Of a stretch of DNA of 47,130 nucleotides, positions 18,813-26,794 are shown one piece after another. Made by a program: the position numbers and the translations under genes. A model generated the notes under the pieces. It saw nothing but the letters and a program-made list of their open reading frames with translations, searched no databases and was not told where the DNA came from. This DNA is from Candidatus Omnitrophota bacterium (lineage in GTDB: Bacteria > Omnitrophota > Gorgyraeia > Gygaellales > Profunditerraquicolaceae): NCBI GenBank assembly GCA_028716965.1, contig JAQUOV010000011.1, forward strand, positions 1-47,130. Direction: 5' to 3'. The stretch's first letter is position 1. Each line of letters starts with the position of its first letter.

Positions 18813-18854
18813 ATACCCGGTCCAATTGCAAAGGCCGGTATGCCCTTACCGGGC
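18813..18854 (+). repeat. Hairpin upstream of hydA (element E2)
   Basis: ATACC-C-GGTCC (18813-18823) pairs with GGCCGGTAT (18833-18841), followed by a GCCC...GGGC mini-hairpin (18842-18854) and then AAGGAG before the hydA ATG. It has the same plan as the hairpins before atpE (2423) and before the response regulator (21189). Confidence 0.55.
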
Positions 18855-18868
18855 AAGGAGCCGAATGA

Positions 18869-20635
18869 ATGATTACCATATTTATTAATGATAAGCCATA
18901 TCAGGTTGAACCGGAACAGACCATTATGCAGGCAGCGGATAGGTTGGGGTTTCACATCCCGCGTTTGTGTTATCATCCGAAGTTATCTATTGAAGGGGCC
19001 TGCCGTGTGTGTATTGTGGAAGTGGTGGGGATGCGCAATTATGTGGCTTCCTGCGCGTATCCGGTAAGCGAAGGGATGAAAATATATACTAATACCGAGG
19101 AGATCAGGCGTGCCCGGCGCGATATCGTGGAGTTAATCCTGGATAACCACCCGGAAGACTGCCACACATGCGAAAGGGACGGTAACTGTGAACTGCAGAG
19201 GCTGGCTTTTGCCATGGGGATAAGAAAGCGGCATTTTGAAGGGGAGAAAAAACATTATGAAAAAGACCTTTCTTCCGCATCGGTGATCAGGGACCCTAAC
19301 AAATGCATTCTTTGCGGACGCTGCGTAAGGATCTGTTCGGAGATTCAGAAGGTAAATGCTTTAGGCTATGCGCATCGAGGGTTTAAGACCGTGGTTATGC
19401 CTGCTTATAATATGCCTTTTAAGGACAGTGTTTGCACTACCTGCGGCCAGTGCATTAATGTTTGCCCTACTTCGGCTTTTATCGAAAAGAATTTTACGCA
19501 GGAGCTTTTTCAGAAACTCGGGGATAAGTCTTTAATCAAGGTGGCCCAGATTGCTCCTTCGGTGAGAGCAGCTATCGGCGAGGCGTTTGCCCTTGAGCCC
19601 GGCAGGCAACTGGAGAAAGAATTGACCGCGGCATTAAGAAAGCTGGGTTTTGATTATGTGTTTGACACGCAGTTTTCGGCAGACTTAACGATCATGGAGG
19701 AGGCTAGTGAATTCCTGGAGAGGTTTCAGGGTAAAGGAAAGCTTCCTATGATTACTTCCTGCTCCAGCGCCTGGATGAAATGCCTGGAACAATTTTATCC
19801 GGATTTGATCGACAATGTCTCTACCTGTAAATCTCCGATGTCTATGGCCAGCGCTTTGATTAAGACTTATTTTGCCAAGAAGATAAAGGCAGACCCTAAG
19901 AAGATTTTAAGCGTTGCCTGTATGTGCTGTACAGCCAAGAAATATGAAGCGCTCAGGCCTGAGCTTATGGTAGACGGAATGCAGGCGACGGATATGGTAA
20001 TTACCACGCGCGAGCTGGCCTGGATGATTAAATCAGCGGGCATAGATTTATTGCATATAAAAGGCGAAGAGTTTGACCATCCGCTCGGTTATTCTTCGGG
20101 CGCCGGGACAATATTCGGGGTAACCGGGGGCGTTATGGAGGCGGCGATAAGGACGGCCTATGAACTTTATACCGGTGAAACGCTTTTGGATATTGAAATC
20201 CAGGATATTCGCGGGCTAAAAGGGATTAAAGAAGGAAAACTGATTATAGATGGCAAAGAGATACGCGTGGCAGTTGCCCATGGTTTGGGTAATGCCAATG
20301 AAATATTAAGCGCTATAAGGACAGATCCGGAGAGGTATCATTTTGTAGAGATCATGGGTTGCCCCGGAGGCTGTATAGGAGGCGGCGGCCAGCCTTATGC
20401 CGGCTCTAATTCCATGCCGCTTGATGAAGAGTGCCTTATGAAAAGGGCAGAGGCCTTATACGGTTTAGATAGGAATAAAACAATAAGGCGCAGCCATGAG
20501 AACCCGGATGTGCAGAGGTTATACAAAGAGTTCCTGGGCAGGCCGCTGGGCGCCGTGTCGCATAAACTTTTGCATACGCATTATAGTCCCAAAGAACCCC
20601 GTGGGATTGTCCCGGCTGAGTTAACCGTTAAATAG
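18869..20635 (+). CDS. hydA: [FeFe] hydrogenase catalytic subunit HydA (HndD type) with variant H-cluster motifs
   Basis: This is the H-cluster subunit for reversible H2 formation. The 588 residues begin with a [2Fe-2S] domain (Cys34, 45, 48, 62) and a His-Cys3 cluster (HPEDCHTCERDGNC, 94-107). Two [4Fe-4S] clusters follow (Cys146-156 and Cys189-199). The H-cluster domain motifs are L1 TSCSSAW (296-302), L2 MCCTAKK (352-358) and L3 MGCPGGCIGGGGQP (496-509). The usual L1 is TSCCPxW and the usual L2 is MPCTAKK, so one cysteine is missing in L1 and one is added in L2. Maturases are encoded downstream. An AAGGAG site lies upstream of the ATG. Confidence 0.95.
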   Translation: MITIFINDKPYQVEPEQTIMQAADRLGFHIPRLCYHPKLSIEGACRVCIVEVVGMRNYVASCAYPVSEGMKIYTNTEEIRRARRDIVELILDNHPEDCHTCERDGNCELQRLAFAMGIRKRHFEGEKKHYEKDLSSASVIRDPNKCILCGRCVRICSEIQKVNALGYAHRGFKTVVMPAYNMPFKDSVCTTCGQCINVCPTSAFIEKNFTQELFQKLGDKSLIKVAQIAPSVRAAIGEAFALEPGRQLEKELTAALRKLGFDYVFDTQFSADLTIMEEASEFLERFQGKGKLPMITSCSSAWMKCLEQFYPDLIDNVSTCKSPMSMASALIKTYFAKKIKADPKKILSVACMCCTAKKYEALRPELMVDGMQATDMVITTRELAWMIKSAGIDLLHIKGEEFDHPLGYSSGAGTIFGVTGGVMEAAIRTAYELYTGETLLDIEIQDIRGLKGIKEGKLIIDGKEIRVAVAHGLGNANEILSAIRTDPERYHFVEIMGCPGGCIGGGGQPYAGSNSMPLDEECLMKRAEALYGLDRNKTIRRSHENPDVQRLYKEFLGRPLGAVSHKLLHTHYSPKEPRGIVPAELTVK

Positions 20636-20660
20636 TTCTCTTAGGGAGGATAAACAAGAA

Positions 20661-21143
20661 ATGGCCACAGCGGAAGATAAGAATATAAATGCATTAAAGA
20701 GTTTTATGCAGGAGTCAAAAACTAAAGACCATCCGGATTCCCAGCTTATTTCCATCCTGCATAAGGCGCAGGAGCTTTACGGCTACATCAGCCAGGAGGT
20801 AATGAACGAGATTTCTAAAGAGATGAATATACCTACGGCGCATATTTGGGGTGTGGCGACATTTTATCACTATTTTAACCTTAAACCAAAAGGCAAACAT
20901 TCTATATCCGTCTGTTTAGGTACCGCCTGCTATGTCAAGGGCGCCGAGGAAATATTGAATACTATCAGAGAGGAATTAAAAATAGATTTTGGCCAGACTT
21001 CGGAAGACAATTTTTTTACATTGCAGGAGGCCCGCTGCCTGGGCGCCTGCGGATTGGCCCCGGTAATTATGATAGATGATAAGATTTACGGTTCGCTTAC
21101 TCCGAAAAAAGTGGTAGAGATTATTAAAAGTTACAAAAAGTAA
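20661..21143 (+). CDS. hydC: NuoE-like [2Fe-2S] subunit of [FeFe] hydrogenase (HydC/HndA)
   Basis: This is the thioredoxin-like electron-transfer subunit of the NAD-linked [FeFe] hydrogenase. The 160-residue protein has the NuoE plan: an N-terminal helical region with ILHKAQELYGYIS and GVATFYHYF, then four cluster cysteines in SVCLGTACYVKG and EARCLGACGLAPV. It follows hydA after a 25-nt gap with a GGGAGG site. It completes the set HydA, HydB, HydC and HndB. Confidence 0.94.
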   Translation: MATAEDKNINALKSFMQESKTKDHPDSQLISILHKAQELYGYISQEVMNEISKEMNIPTAHIWGVATFYHYFNLKPKGKHSISVCLGTACYVKGAEEILNTIREELKIDFGQTSEDNFFTLQEARCLGACGLAPVIMIDDKIYGSLTPKKVVEIIKSYKK

Positions 21144-21155
21144 CGTATTATAGTG

Positions 21156-21183
21156 TTGCGCAGGGAAAAAGATTTGCTATAAT
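21156..21183 (+). promoter_or_regulatory. Internal promoter before the response regulator
   Basis: TTGCGC (21156-21161) and a perfect TATAAT (21178-21183) are 16 bp apart in the 144-nt gap after hydC. It could drive the regulator and maturase genes independently of the Rex-controlled promoter. Confidence 0.5.
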
Positions 21184-21188
21184 TATTA

Positions 21189-21275
21189 ACACCCGGCCCG
21201 AAAGGAAGTGGCCGGCACATTGTTTTATTTGAGAAACAAGTACGACGCTTCTGCGTCGTGTACCCACGCAGGTAG
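21189..21275 (+). repeat. Hairpin cluster upstream of the response regulator (element E3)
   Basis: ACACCCGGCC (21189-21198) can pair with GGCCGG (21210-21215). A second, 7-bp perfect stem ACGACGC (21242-21248) / GCGTCGT (21253-21259) and a short ACC...GGT hairpin lead to GAGGAGG before the ATG. The first stem is nearly identical to that before atpE. Confidence 0.55.
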
Positions 21276-21287
21276 AGGAGGATTGAT

Positions 21288-21674
21288 ATGTCGAATAAAG
21301 TTCTGATTGTTGATGACGACAGTGATTTTGTGGAAGCGATTTCCACGCTGCTTGAAGCAAAAGGGTATGCAGTTGTTTCTGCCCCGGAAGGCAAAACCGG
21401 GTTTTCTCAGGCCAAGCAGCAATTGCCCGGGTTGATTATACTTGATGTAATGATGGCGACAAAAAGCGAAGGGTTTGATGTGGCCAAGCAACTTAAGAAT
21501 GATCCGGCAACCAAAGAGATACCGGTAGTCCTGATTACCGGAATTAAGCGTGACATGAACCTGCCTTTTGGTTTTGAGCCGGATGAGGATTGGCTGCCCG
21601 TAAAAGCCGTATTGGAGAAACCGGTCAAACCAGACCTGCTCTTAAAGACAGTAGAGGAGTATATAAACAAGTAG
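21288..21674 (+). CDS. Single-domain response regulator (CheY-like)
   Basis: This is a receiver domain without an output domain. The 128 residues include the acidic pair in VDDDSD (9-11), the phosphoacceptor Asp53 in ILDVMM, a threonine in VLITG, and the lysine of EKPVKP. An unusually long loop with PFGFEPDEDWLP separates the last two. It may be the partner of the histidine kinase at 14830 and may signal by protein contact, for example with the TM1266-type protein next to it. GAGGAGG precedes the ATG. Confidence 0.88.
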   Translation: MSNKVLIVDDDSDFVEAISTLLEAKGYAVVSAPEGKTGFSQAKQQLPGLIILDVMMATKSEGFDVAKQLKNDPATKEIPVVLITGIKRDMNLPFGFEPDEDWLPVKAVLEKPVKPDLLLKTVEEYINK

Positions 21675-21807
21675 GTATTATAATACAGGCTTCCTGCGGT
21701 GAGGAGCTGATCGCTCTAGCCCCAAGGGAGGATTAGGAATAAGGGTCCCGATCTTTCTGCAGGATTATATTGCCGGAAGGGCTGGGATTTTTTATTAAGG
21801 AGGGGAG

Positions 21808-22059
21808 ATGGAAAAGCGCTTAGGTTTTGTGGGAGTAATTATCCATAATCGCACGAAAGAGGCCCCGCAGGTAAATAATATATTAACCGAATTCGGGGAA
21901 CTGATTGTAGGCCGCATGGGTATCCCCCATGTGAAGAGGCAGTTAAGCGTAATCGTCCTGATCGTAAATGCTACTACCGATGAACTGGGTGCTTTAACCG
22001 GAAAGCTGGGCAAGATCAGCGGCGTATCGGTCAAATCAGCTTTAAGCAAGGTTGAATAA
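21808..22059 (+). CDS. Iron-only hydrogenase system regulator, TM1266 family
   Basis: This is a small ACT-like/NikR-C-like protein that travels with HydEFG in many anaerobes and is thought to regulate or sense the [FeFe] system; its ligand is not known. The 83 residues match the family plan GFVGVIIHNR ... VNNILTEFGELIVGRMGIPH ... LSVIVLIVNA ... DELGALTGKLGKISGVSVKSAL. AAGGAGGGGAG precedes the ATG. The 133-nt gap upstream holds only weak potential structure (TCCTGC pairing with GCAGGA, and a GAGC...GCTC stem) and a T-run just before the ribosome site. Confidence 0.88.
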   Translation: MEKRLGFVGVIIHNRTKEAPQVNNILTEFGELIVGRMGIPHVKRQLSVIVLIVNATTDELGALTGKLGKISGVSVKSALSKVE

Positions 22060-22085
22060 TTTATTATTTTTTTGTAAAGGAATCC

Positions 22086-23600
22086 ATGAAATATATAAAT
22101 GAAGAGAAAATAAAGAATTTGTTGACAGATGCCTCTGGTCTTGGCAGTAGCAGGCTTGATTCTATTTTAGATAAAGCCAGGTCATTACAGCGTTTAAGCC
22201 TGCATGAGTCCGCGGCCTTGCTTTCGGTCAAAAATCCCGAATATATCAGGAGAATATTTGAGGCAGCCAGTTTTGTTAAAGATACCATTTACGGCAGGCG
22301 GGTAGTCTTGTTTGCTCCGTTATATATCAGTAATCTTTGTGCCAATAGCTGCTGTTATTGCGCGTTTAAGTCCGATAACCGGTTAATCAAACGTAAGGCC
22401 CTGGATGTTCCTGAAATTAAAACTCAGACAGAGTGGTTGTTAAGGCGCGGCCATAAAAGGATACTGATGGTTTGCGGCGAGGCTGCCCCGGGAGGGAAAT
22501 CAAACGTAGATTATTATATTGAAGCGGTTAAGGCTATTTACGCAGCGGCAGTGGGTAAGAATAAGATCAAAAGGGTCAATGTTAATTGTGCGCCTTTGAG
22601 CGTTGATGATTTTAAGAAACTGAAAGCCTCCGGCATCGGCACATATCAAATCTTTCAGGAAAGCTACCATCAGGAGACATATCTGCGTATGCACCCAGCA
22701 GGACCGAAGAGCGACCCGGATAACAGGATTGAGGCGGTCGACCGCGCATTTAAGGCGGGGATAGATGATATTGGGATTGGTGCGCTTTATGGTTTATTTG
22801 ACTGGCGTTTTGAGACATTAGGGTTGTTGTCGCACATTGAGCATATGGAGGAAAGTCTTGGTGTGGGCCCGCACACCATCTCTGTGCCGCGCATCGAGCC
22901 GGCTGAAGGCGCAGAGATGTCTTTGGATCCGCCTTATAAGCTTACAGATGAAGAGTTTAAAAAGGTAGTGGCAGTATTAAGGCTGTCTGTGCCTTATACC
23001 GGCATAATTATGTCTACCCGCGAGAGTGCCCGCATGCGCGATGAGCTTTTAAACCTGGGGGTTTCTCAGATCAGTGCCGAATCAAATACTTCCCCGGGAG
23101 GGTATTCTGTTGTCAATAAAGAACAGGCAAGCATGACTGCCGAAAAAGCCGGCATGACTGCCGAAAAAGCCGGCATGACTGCCGAAAAAGCCGGCATGAC
23201 TGCCGAAAAAGCCGGCATGACTGCCGAAAAAGCCGGCATGACTGCCGAAAAAGCCGGCAGTCAGTTTTCTCTCGGCGACCATCGCAGCCTGGATCAGATT
23301 GTAGGCGCTTTAATTAATTATGATTATATTCCCAGTTTTTGCGCGGCCTGTTATCGCATGGAAAGGACCGGTGAAACTTTTATGCAGCTGGCTAAACCCG
23401 GTACGATTAAAGGCAAATGCAGTATGAACGCTTTAATTACCTTGAAAGAATATCTTGATGATTTTGCTTCAAAAGAGGTAAAGGGAGCCGGATATAAAAT
23501 GATCGCGCGTTATTTTCGTCAGCTGGACCGGTCCGAACAGGAAAGGCTGAAGTTGTTTTTTGCGCATGTTGATTCCGGGGTAAGGGACGAATATGTTTAA
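22086..23600 (+). CDS. hydG: [FeFe] hydrogenase H-cluster maturase HydG with repeat insertion
   Basis: HydG is the radical SAM tyrosine lyase that makes the CO and CN- ligands and the Fe-cysteine synthon of the H-cluster. The 504-residue protein has the radical SAM triad Cys85, 89, 92 (CANSCCYC) and the C-terminal second cluster Cys419, 422, 445 (CX2CX22C). Conserved ESNTSPGGY and QFSLGDHRSL flank an unusual insertion, residues 350-391, made of six exact MTAEKAG repeats. Catalytic residues are intact, so it should be active. It overlaps hydE by 8 bp. Confidence 0.96.
   Translation: MKYINEEKIKNLLTDASGLGSSRLDSILDKARSLQRLSLHESAALLSVKNPEYIRRIFEAASFVKDTIYGRRVVLFAPLYISNLCANSCCYCAFKSDNRLIKRKALDVPEIKTQTEWLLRRGHKRILMVCGEAAPGGKSNVDYYIEAVKAIYAAAVGKNKIKRVNVNCAPLSVDDFKKLKASGIGTYQIFQESYHQETYLRMHPAGPKSDPDNRIEAVDRAFKAGIDDIGIGALYGLFDWRFETLGLLSHIEHMEESLGVGPHTISVPRIEPAEGAEMSLDPPYKLTDEEFKKVVAVLRLSVPYTGIIMSTRESARMRDELLNLGVSQISAESNTSPGGYSVVNKEQASMTAEKAGMTAEKAGMTAEKAGMTAEKAGMTAEKAGMTAEKAGSQFSLGDHRSLDQIVGALINYDYIPSFCAACYRMERTGETFMQLAKPGTIKGKCSMNALITLKEYLDDFASKEVKGAGYKMIARYFRQLDRSEQERLKLFFAHVDSGVRDEYV
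23133..23258 (+). repeat. Six exact 21-bp tandem repeats inside hydG
   Basis: Six contiguous identical units, each encoding MTAEKAG, start at 23133, 23154, 23175, 23196, 23217 and 23238. A degenerate junction (AGC for GGC) precedes the first. Each unit ends in the palindrome GCCGGC. The last unit forms TGACTGCCG ... CGGCAGTCA, a 9-bp stem, with the following bases. Units of 21 bp keep the frame whatever the copy number. Confidence 0.97.
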
Positions 23601-24678
23601 AATAAAAGGGCTTTTAAACAGGGTTTATGCCGCCCGGCTGCCCAGCATTGAAGATTTGGAACAGATATTGTCTCTGCAGAAAGATGAAGAGATAGAGGAA
23701 TTGTTTGCCTTCGCCGATAAAGTAAGAAAGGATTTTTGCGGTGATGGGATAATCTTGCGCGGGATAATAGAATTCTCTAACTTCTGTTTTCGGGAATGTT
23801 CTTATTGCGGGTTGAATAAGGGAAATCATAAATTAGAGCGTTACCGTATGGATAAAGGTGAGCTGTTTAAAGCAATTGAATATTTGGCCTCCTTTAATAT
23901 TAAGACCGTGGTTCTGCAGTCAGGGGAGGATGAACGGTTGGATGTTTTATGGTTAACAGATGTCATTAAAGGCATAAAATCAAGGTTTGATATGGCAGTT
24001 ACCCTTTCGGTAGGCGAAAGAAGCGCGGATGATTACAGGCTTTGGAGACAGTCAGGAGCAGACAGGTATTTATTGAAAATAGAAAGTTCCGACGCCGCCT
24101 TATATGCGTCTATGCATCCGAAAATGGATTTCGGGAAACGCCTGGATCGCCTGGGTATCCTGCGAAAATTAGGTTATCAGATTGGCTCAGGAAATATTAT
24201 CGGCCTCCCCGGTCAAACCTTAAAGACGATTGCCCGGGATATTATATTTTTTAAGCGCGGTGATTTTGATATGATCGGTATAGGCCCATTTATCCCGCAT
24301 CAATATAGCAGGTTTGCCGGCCTTAAGGAAGGCGATGCCCGGATTAGTTTAAAGGCGCTTGCCTTGACCCGCATAGTTACTAAAGATGCGCATATACCGG
24401 CGACAACCGCCCTGGGGAACCTGGATAAAGATTACAGGCGGGATGGTTTAAAATGCGGAGCAAATGTTTTAATGCTGAACTTTACTCCGCAACCATACCG
24501 CAGGCTTTACGAGATATATCCGCATAAAGAGGCTGTTAATGAACCGGCGGATTTTTGTAATTCTTATATTGATAATATAGCTAAAGATTTGGGCAGGTTT
24601 ATTGATTATTCAAAAGCTGATTCGCTTAAGGGGACAGATCTGCGATTGGCTCAAGAAACGTCCCTGGTGGGGGGATAA
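23593..24678 (+). CDS. hydE: [FeFe] hydrogenase H-cluster maturase HydE
   Basis: HydE is the radical SAM enzyme that works on the HydG product to build the diiron unit of the H-cluster. The 361-residue protein has Cys65, 69, 72 (CFRECSYC), LERYRM, TVVLQSGED, GADRYLLKIESSD and NIIGLPGQT, all in the expected order. The last 16 or so residues (from about 346) are encoded by a half-copy of the REP-like palindrome found at 14033, so the C-terminus has been replaced or extended by repeat DNA. It is flanked by hydG (overlap) and hydF (2-nt gap). Confidence 0.95.
   Translation: MFKIKGLLNRVYAARLPSIEDLEQILSLQKDEEIEELFAFADKVRKDFCGDGIILRGIIEFSNFCFRECSYCGLNKGNHKLERYRMDKGELFKAIEYLASFNIKTVVLQSGEDERLDVLWLTDVIKGIKSRFDMAVTLSVGERSADDYRLWRQSGADRYLLKIESSDAALYASMHPKMDFGKRLDRLGILRKLGYQIGSGNIIGLPGQTLKTIARDIIFFKRGDFDMIGIGPFIPHQYSRFAGLKEGDARISLKALALTRIVTKDAHIPATTALGNLDKDYRRDGLKCGANVLMLNFTPQPYRRLYEIYPHKEAVNEPADFCNSYIDNIAKDLGRFIDYSKADSLKGTDLRLAQETSLVGG
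24630..24666. repeat. Partial REP-like element in the 3' end of hydE
   Basis: GGGGACA at 24630 followed by GCGATTGG and AAGAAACGTCCCT aligns along its full length with the right half of the palindrome at 14074-14109, with only a few differences. The left half is missing. Confidence 0.75.
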
Positions 24679-24680
24679 TA

Positions 24681-25919
24681 ATGTACAGGACACCGGCAAG
24701 CAACAGGTTACATATAGGAATATTCGGAAAAAGAAACACAGGTAAATCCAGCCTGATTAATGCGCTTACAGGCCAGGATACGGCGATTGTCTCTGAGGTA
24801 GCCGGGACAACTACAGACCCGGTTTATAAGGCAATGGAGATTCTGCCTATAGGCCCGTGTATGTTGATCGACACCGCGGGGATTGACGATGAGGGGGTGT
24901 TGGGCGAAGAGAGGGTCAAGCGTACATTAGTGGTATTAAGGAAAACGGATGTCGGCTTGATTGTTGTTGAGCCGGACACGCTGATTGATAGTTTTGAAGA
25001 AGATTTAATTAAGGTCTTCAGGAGTAAAAAGCTGCCATTTTTATTTGTGATCAATAAATCTGAAGTGCCAGGGGACAACGCGCAGGTTTATTTGGAAAAG
25101 AATCAATTGCCGTTTATCAAGGTAAGCTCTAAAACAAAGCAGGGTATTGAAGAGCTTAAGAAAGAGATTATCGGGCTTGCCCCCGGGCATTGGTCGCCGA
25201 TCCCTTTGGTCGGTGATATAATTAATCCTAAAGACGTGGTCATATTGGTCTGTCCTATTGACAGCGCAATGCCGCAGGGCAGGTTGATCCTGCCTCAGGT
25301 ACAGGTGATGCGGGATTGCCTGGATAATAATGCCGTGGTTTTAGTGACCAAGGAGACCGAGCTTTTGGATTGCCTCAAGGCGTTAAAAGAAAAGCCGCGC
25401 TTGGTAATTACGGATTCGCAGGTCTTTGAGGATGTGCGCGATACGCTTCCGGCAGATATTCCTTTAACGTCATTCTCAACTGTTTTCGCCAGGCATAAAG
25501 GCGACCTTAATGCTTATATCCGGGGTGTATATGCCCTGGAAGAATTAAAAGACGGTGATGAGATACTGATCGCCGAGGCCTGTACGCATCACGTGCAGCC
25601 GGAGGATATCGGGCGCAGCAAGATACCTACCTGGCTGTGGAATTATACCAGGAAAGAATTACATTATGAGGTTACCGCAGGAGGGGATTTTCCCGATGAC
25701 CTAAGCCGGTATAAACTGGTTATCTCCTGCGGAGGCTGCATGGTCAACCGGGCCGAAATTATGCACCGTATTAAAAAGGCCCAAGATGCGGCAGTTGCGA
25801 TTACCAATTACGGGGTGTTGATGGCTTATCTTTCCGGCATCCTTGAGCGTATAATCGAGCCTTTTAAAGTGGGGTTGGTGAAACTGGATATGGAGTTTGA
25901 CAAAGCCGCAAGAAAGTAG
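24681..25919 (+). CDS. hydF: [FeFe] hydrogenase H-cluster maturation GTPase HydF
   Basis: HydF is the scaffold and GTPase on which the diiron precursor is assembled before transfer to HydA. The 412 residues show GKRNTGKS (16-23), DTAG, NKSE, a dimerisation domain, and the C-terminal cluster domain with ACTHH and VISCGGCM. The motif is usually CxHx(~46-53)HCxxC; here the His before CxxC is Ser. The three cysteine ligands are present. It is the last gene of the Rex-led operon. Confidence 0.95.
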   Translation: MYRTPASNRLHIGIFGKRNTGKSSLINALTGQDTAIVSEVAGTTTDPVYKAMEILPIGPCMLIDTAGIDDEGVLGEERVKRTLVVLRKTDVGLIVVEPDTLIDSFEEDLIKVFRSKKLPFLFVINKSEVPGDNAQVYLEKNQLPFIKVSSKTKQGIEELKKEIIGLAPGHWSPIPLVGDIINPKDVVILVCPIDSAMPQGRLILPQVQVMRDCLDNNAVVLVTKETELLDCLKALKEKPRLVITDSQVFEDVRDTLPADIPLTSFSTVFARHKGDLNAYIRGVYALEELKDGDEILIAEACTHHVQPEDIGRSKIPTWLWNYTRKELHYEVTAGGDFPDDLSRYKLVISCGGCMVNRAEIMHRIKKAQDAAVAITNYGVLMAYLSGILERIIEPFKVGLVKLDMEFDKAARK

Positions 25920-25958
25920 TATAGATAGGTGTAAAACAAAATAACGGGAAAAATAAAT

Positions 25959-26792
25959 ATGAGAATAATTTCTAAAGAAGTGATTGCGCTCTGCGCAGGG
26001 ACAAGGATCGTAAAAATATCCCTGGTTGCTCCCGAGTTAAGCCGTAAGGTCCAGGCAGGGCAATTTGCCGTCATTATGGTTGATGAAAAAGGGGAAAGGG
26101 TGCCGCTTACCATTGTGGAATCAGATAGCGCAGCCGGCAATGTCACGCTTATTTTTCAGGAGGCAGGGTTAACCACAAAGTTCCTGGGCAGTCTTAATAC
26201 CGGCGATAATTTATATGCCGTGCTTGGCCCGCTGGGTCACCCCACGCAGATTAAGAATTATGGAAAAGCTATTTTAGTAGGCGGAGGAGTAGGCATAGCC
26301 GAGATCCTGCCTGTTGCCCGGGCATTAAAGAAGGCAGGCAATCATATTACCAGTATCCTCGGGGCTAAGAATAAGTGCCTGCTTATTTTAGAGGATGAGC
26401 TTAAGGATGCCTCAGATCTGATTTACGTGGCGACAGATGATGGTTCTTACGGCAGGAAAGGTCTTACTACCGATATATTAAGTGAGCTATTGAATAAAGA
26501 TAAATATGATTTGGTTTATTCTGTAGGCCCGATTCCCATGATGAGAAAGGCGGCAGAGGCAGCCGGAGAATACAACACCGACAGCCTTGTATCGCTTAAC
26601 GCGCTTATGGTTGACGCTACAGGCATGTGCGGTTGTTGTCGGGTAAGTGTTTTTGGCAAAGTAAGGTTTAGTTGTGTTGACGGCCCGGATTTTGACGGCC
26701 GTGGGGTTGATTGGGAGGAGCTTGGAAAACGGAATAAGATGTATAACGAACAGGAAAAACATATCTGTAAACTTTCCCCGTTGTTTAAATAA
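25959..26792 (+). CDS. nfnA: NfnA: ferredoxin-NADP+ oxidoreductase, NAD-binding small subunit
   Basis: NfnAB is the electron-bifurcating enzyme that couples NADPH with NAD+ and ferredoxin. The 277-residue small subunit has the FAD domain QAGQFAVIMVDEKGERVPLTI, the NAD domain VGGGVGIAEILP, and a C-terminal [2Fe-2S] site with Asp-x3-MCGCCRV and FSCVDGPDFDG, the NfnA pattern. Sulfide dehydrogenase SudB is a close relative, but the neighbouring nfnB and hydrogenase context favour Nfn. It is spaced 2 nt from nfnB. Confidence 0.9.
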   Translation: MRIISKEVIALCAGTRIVKISLVAPELSRKVQAGQFAVIMVDEKGERVPLTIVESDSAAGNVTLIFQEAGLTTKFLGSLNTGDNLYAVLGPLGHPTQIKNYGKAILVGGGVGIAEILPVARALKKAGNHITSILGAKNKCLLILEDELKDASDLIYVATDDGSYGRKGLTTDILSELLNKDKYDLVYSVGPIPMMRKAAEAAGEYNTDSLVSLNALMVDATGMCGCCRVSVFGKVRFSCVDGPDFDGRGVDWEELGKRNKMYNEQEKHICKLSPLFK

Positions 26793-26794
26793 GG

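Noticed and set aside
21675..21807. Riboswitch before the TM1266-type gene
   Set aside because: Only short, scattered pairings were found and no stable stem precedes the T-run, so the claim could not be supported.
23133..23258. CRISPR array
   Set aside because: The units are contiguous and identical, with no spacers between them, and they lie in frame within hydG.
23082..23282. A - strand open frame with a GFFGSHA repeat
   Set aside because: It is the exact antisense of the hydG repeats and appears only because the 21-bp unit has no stop on that strand.
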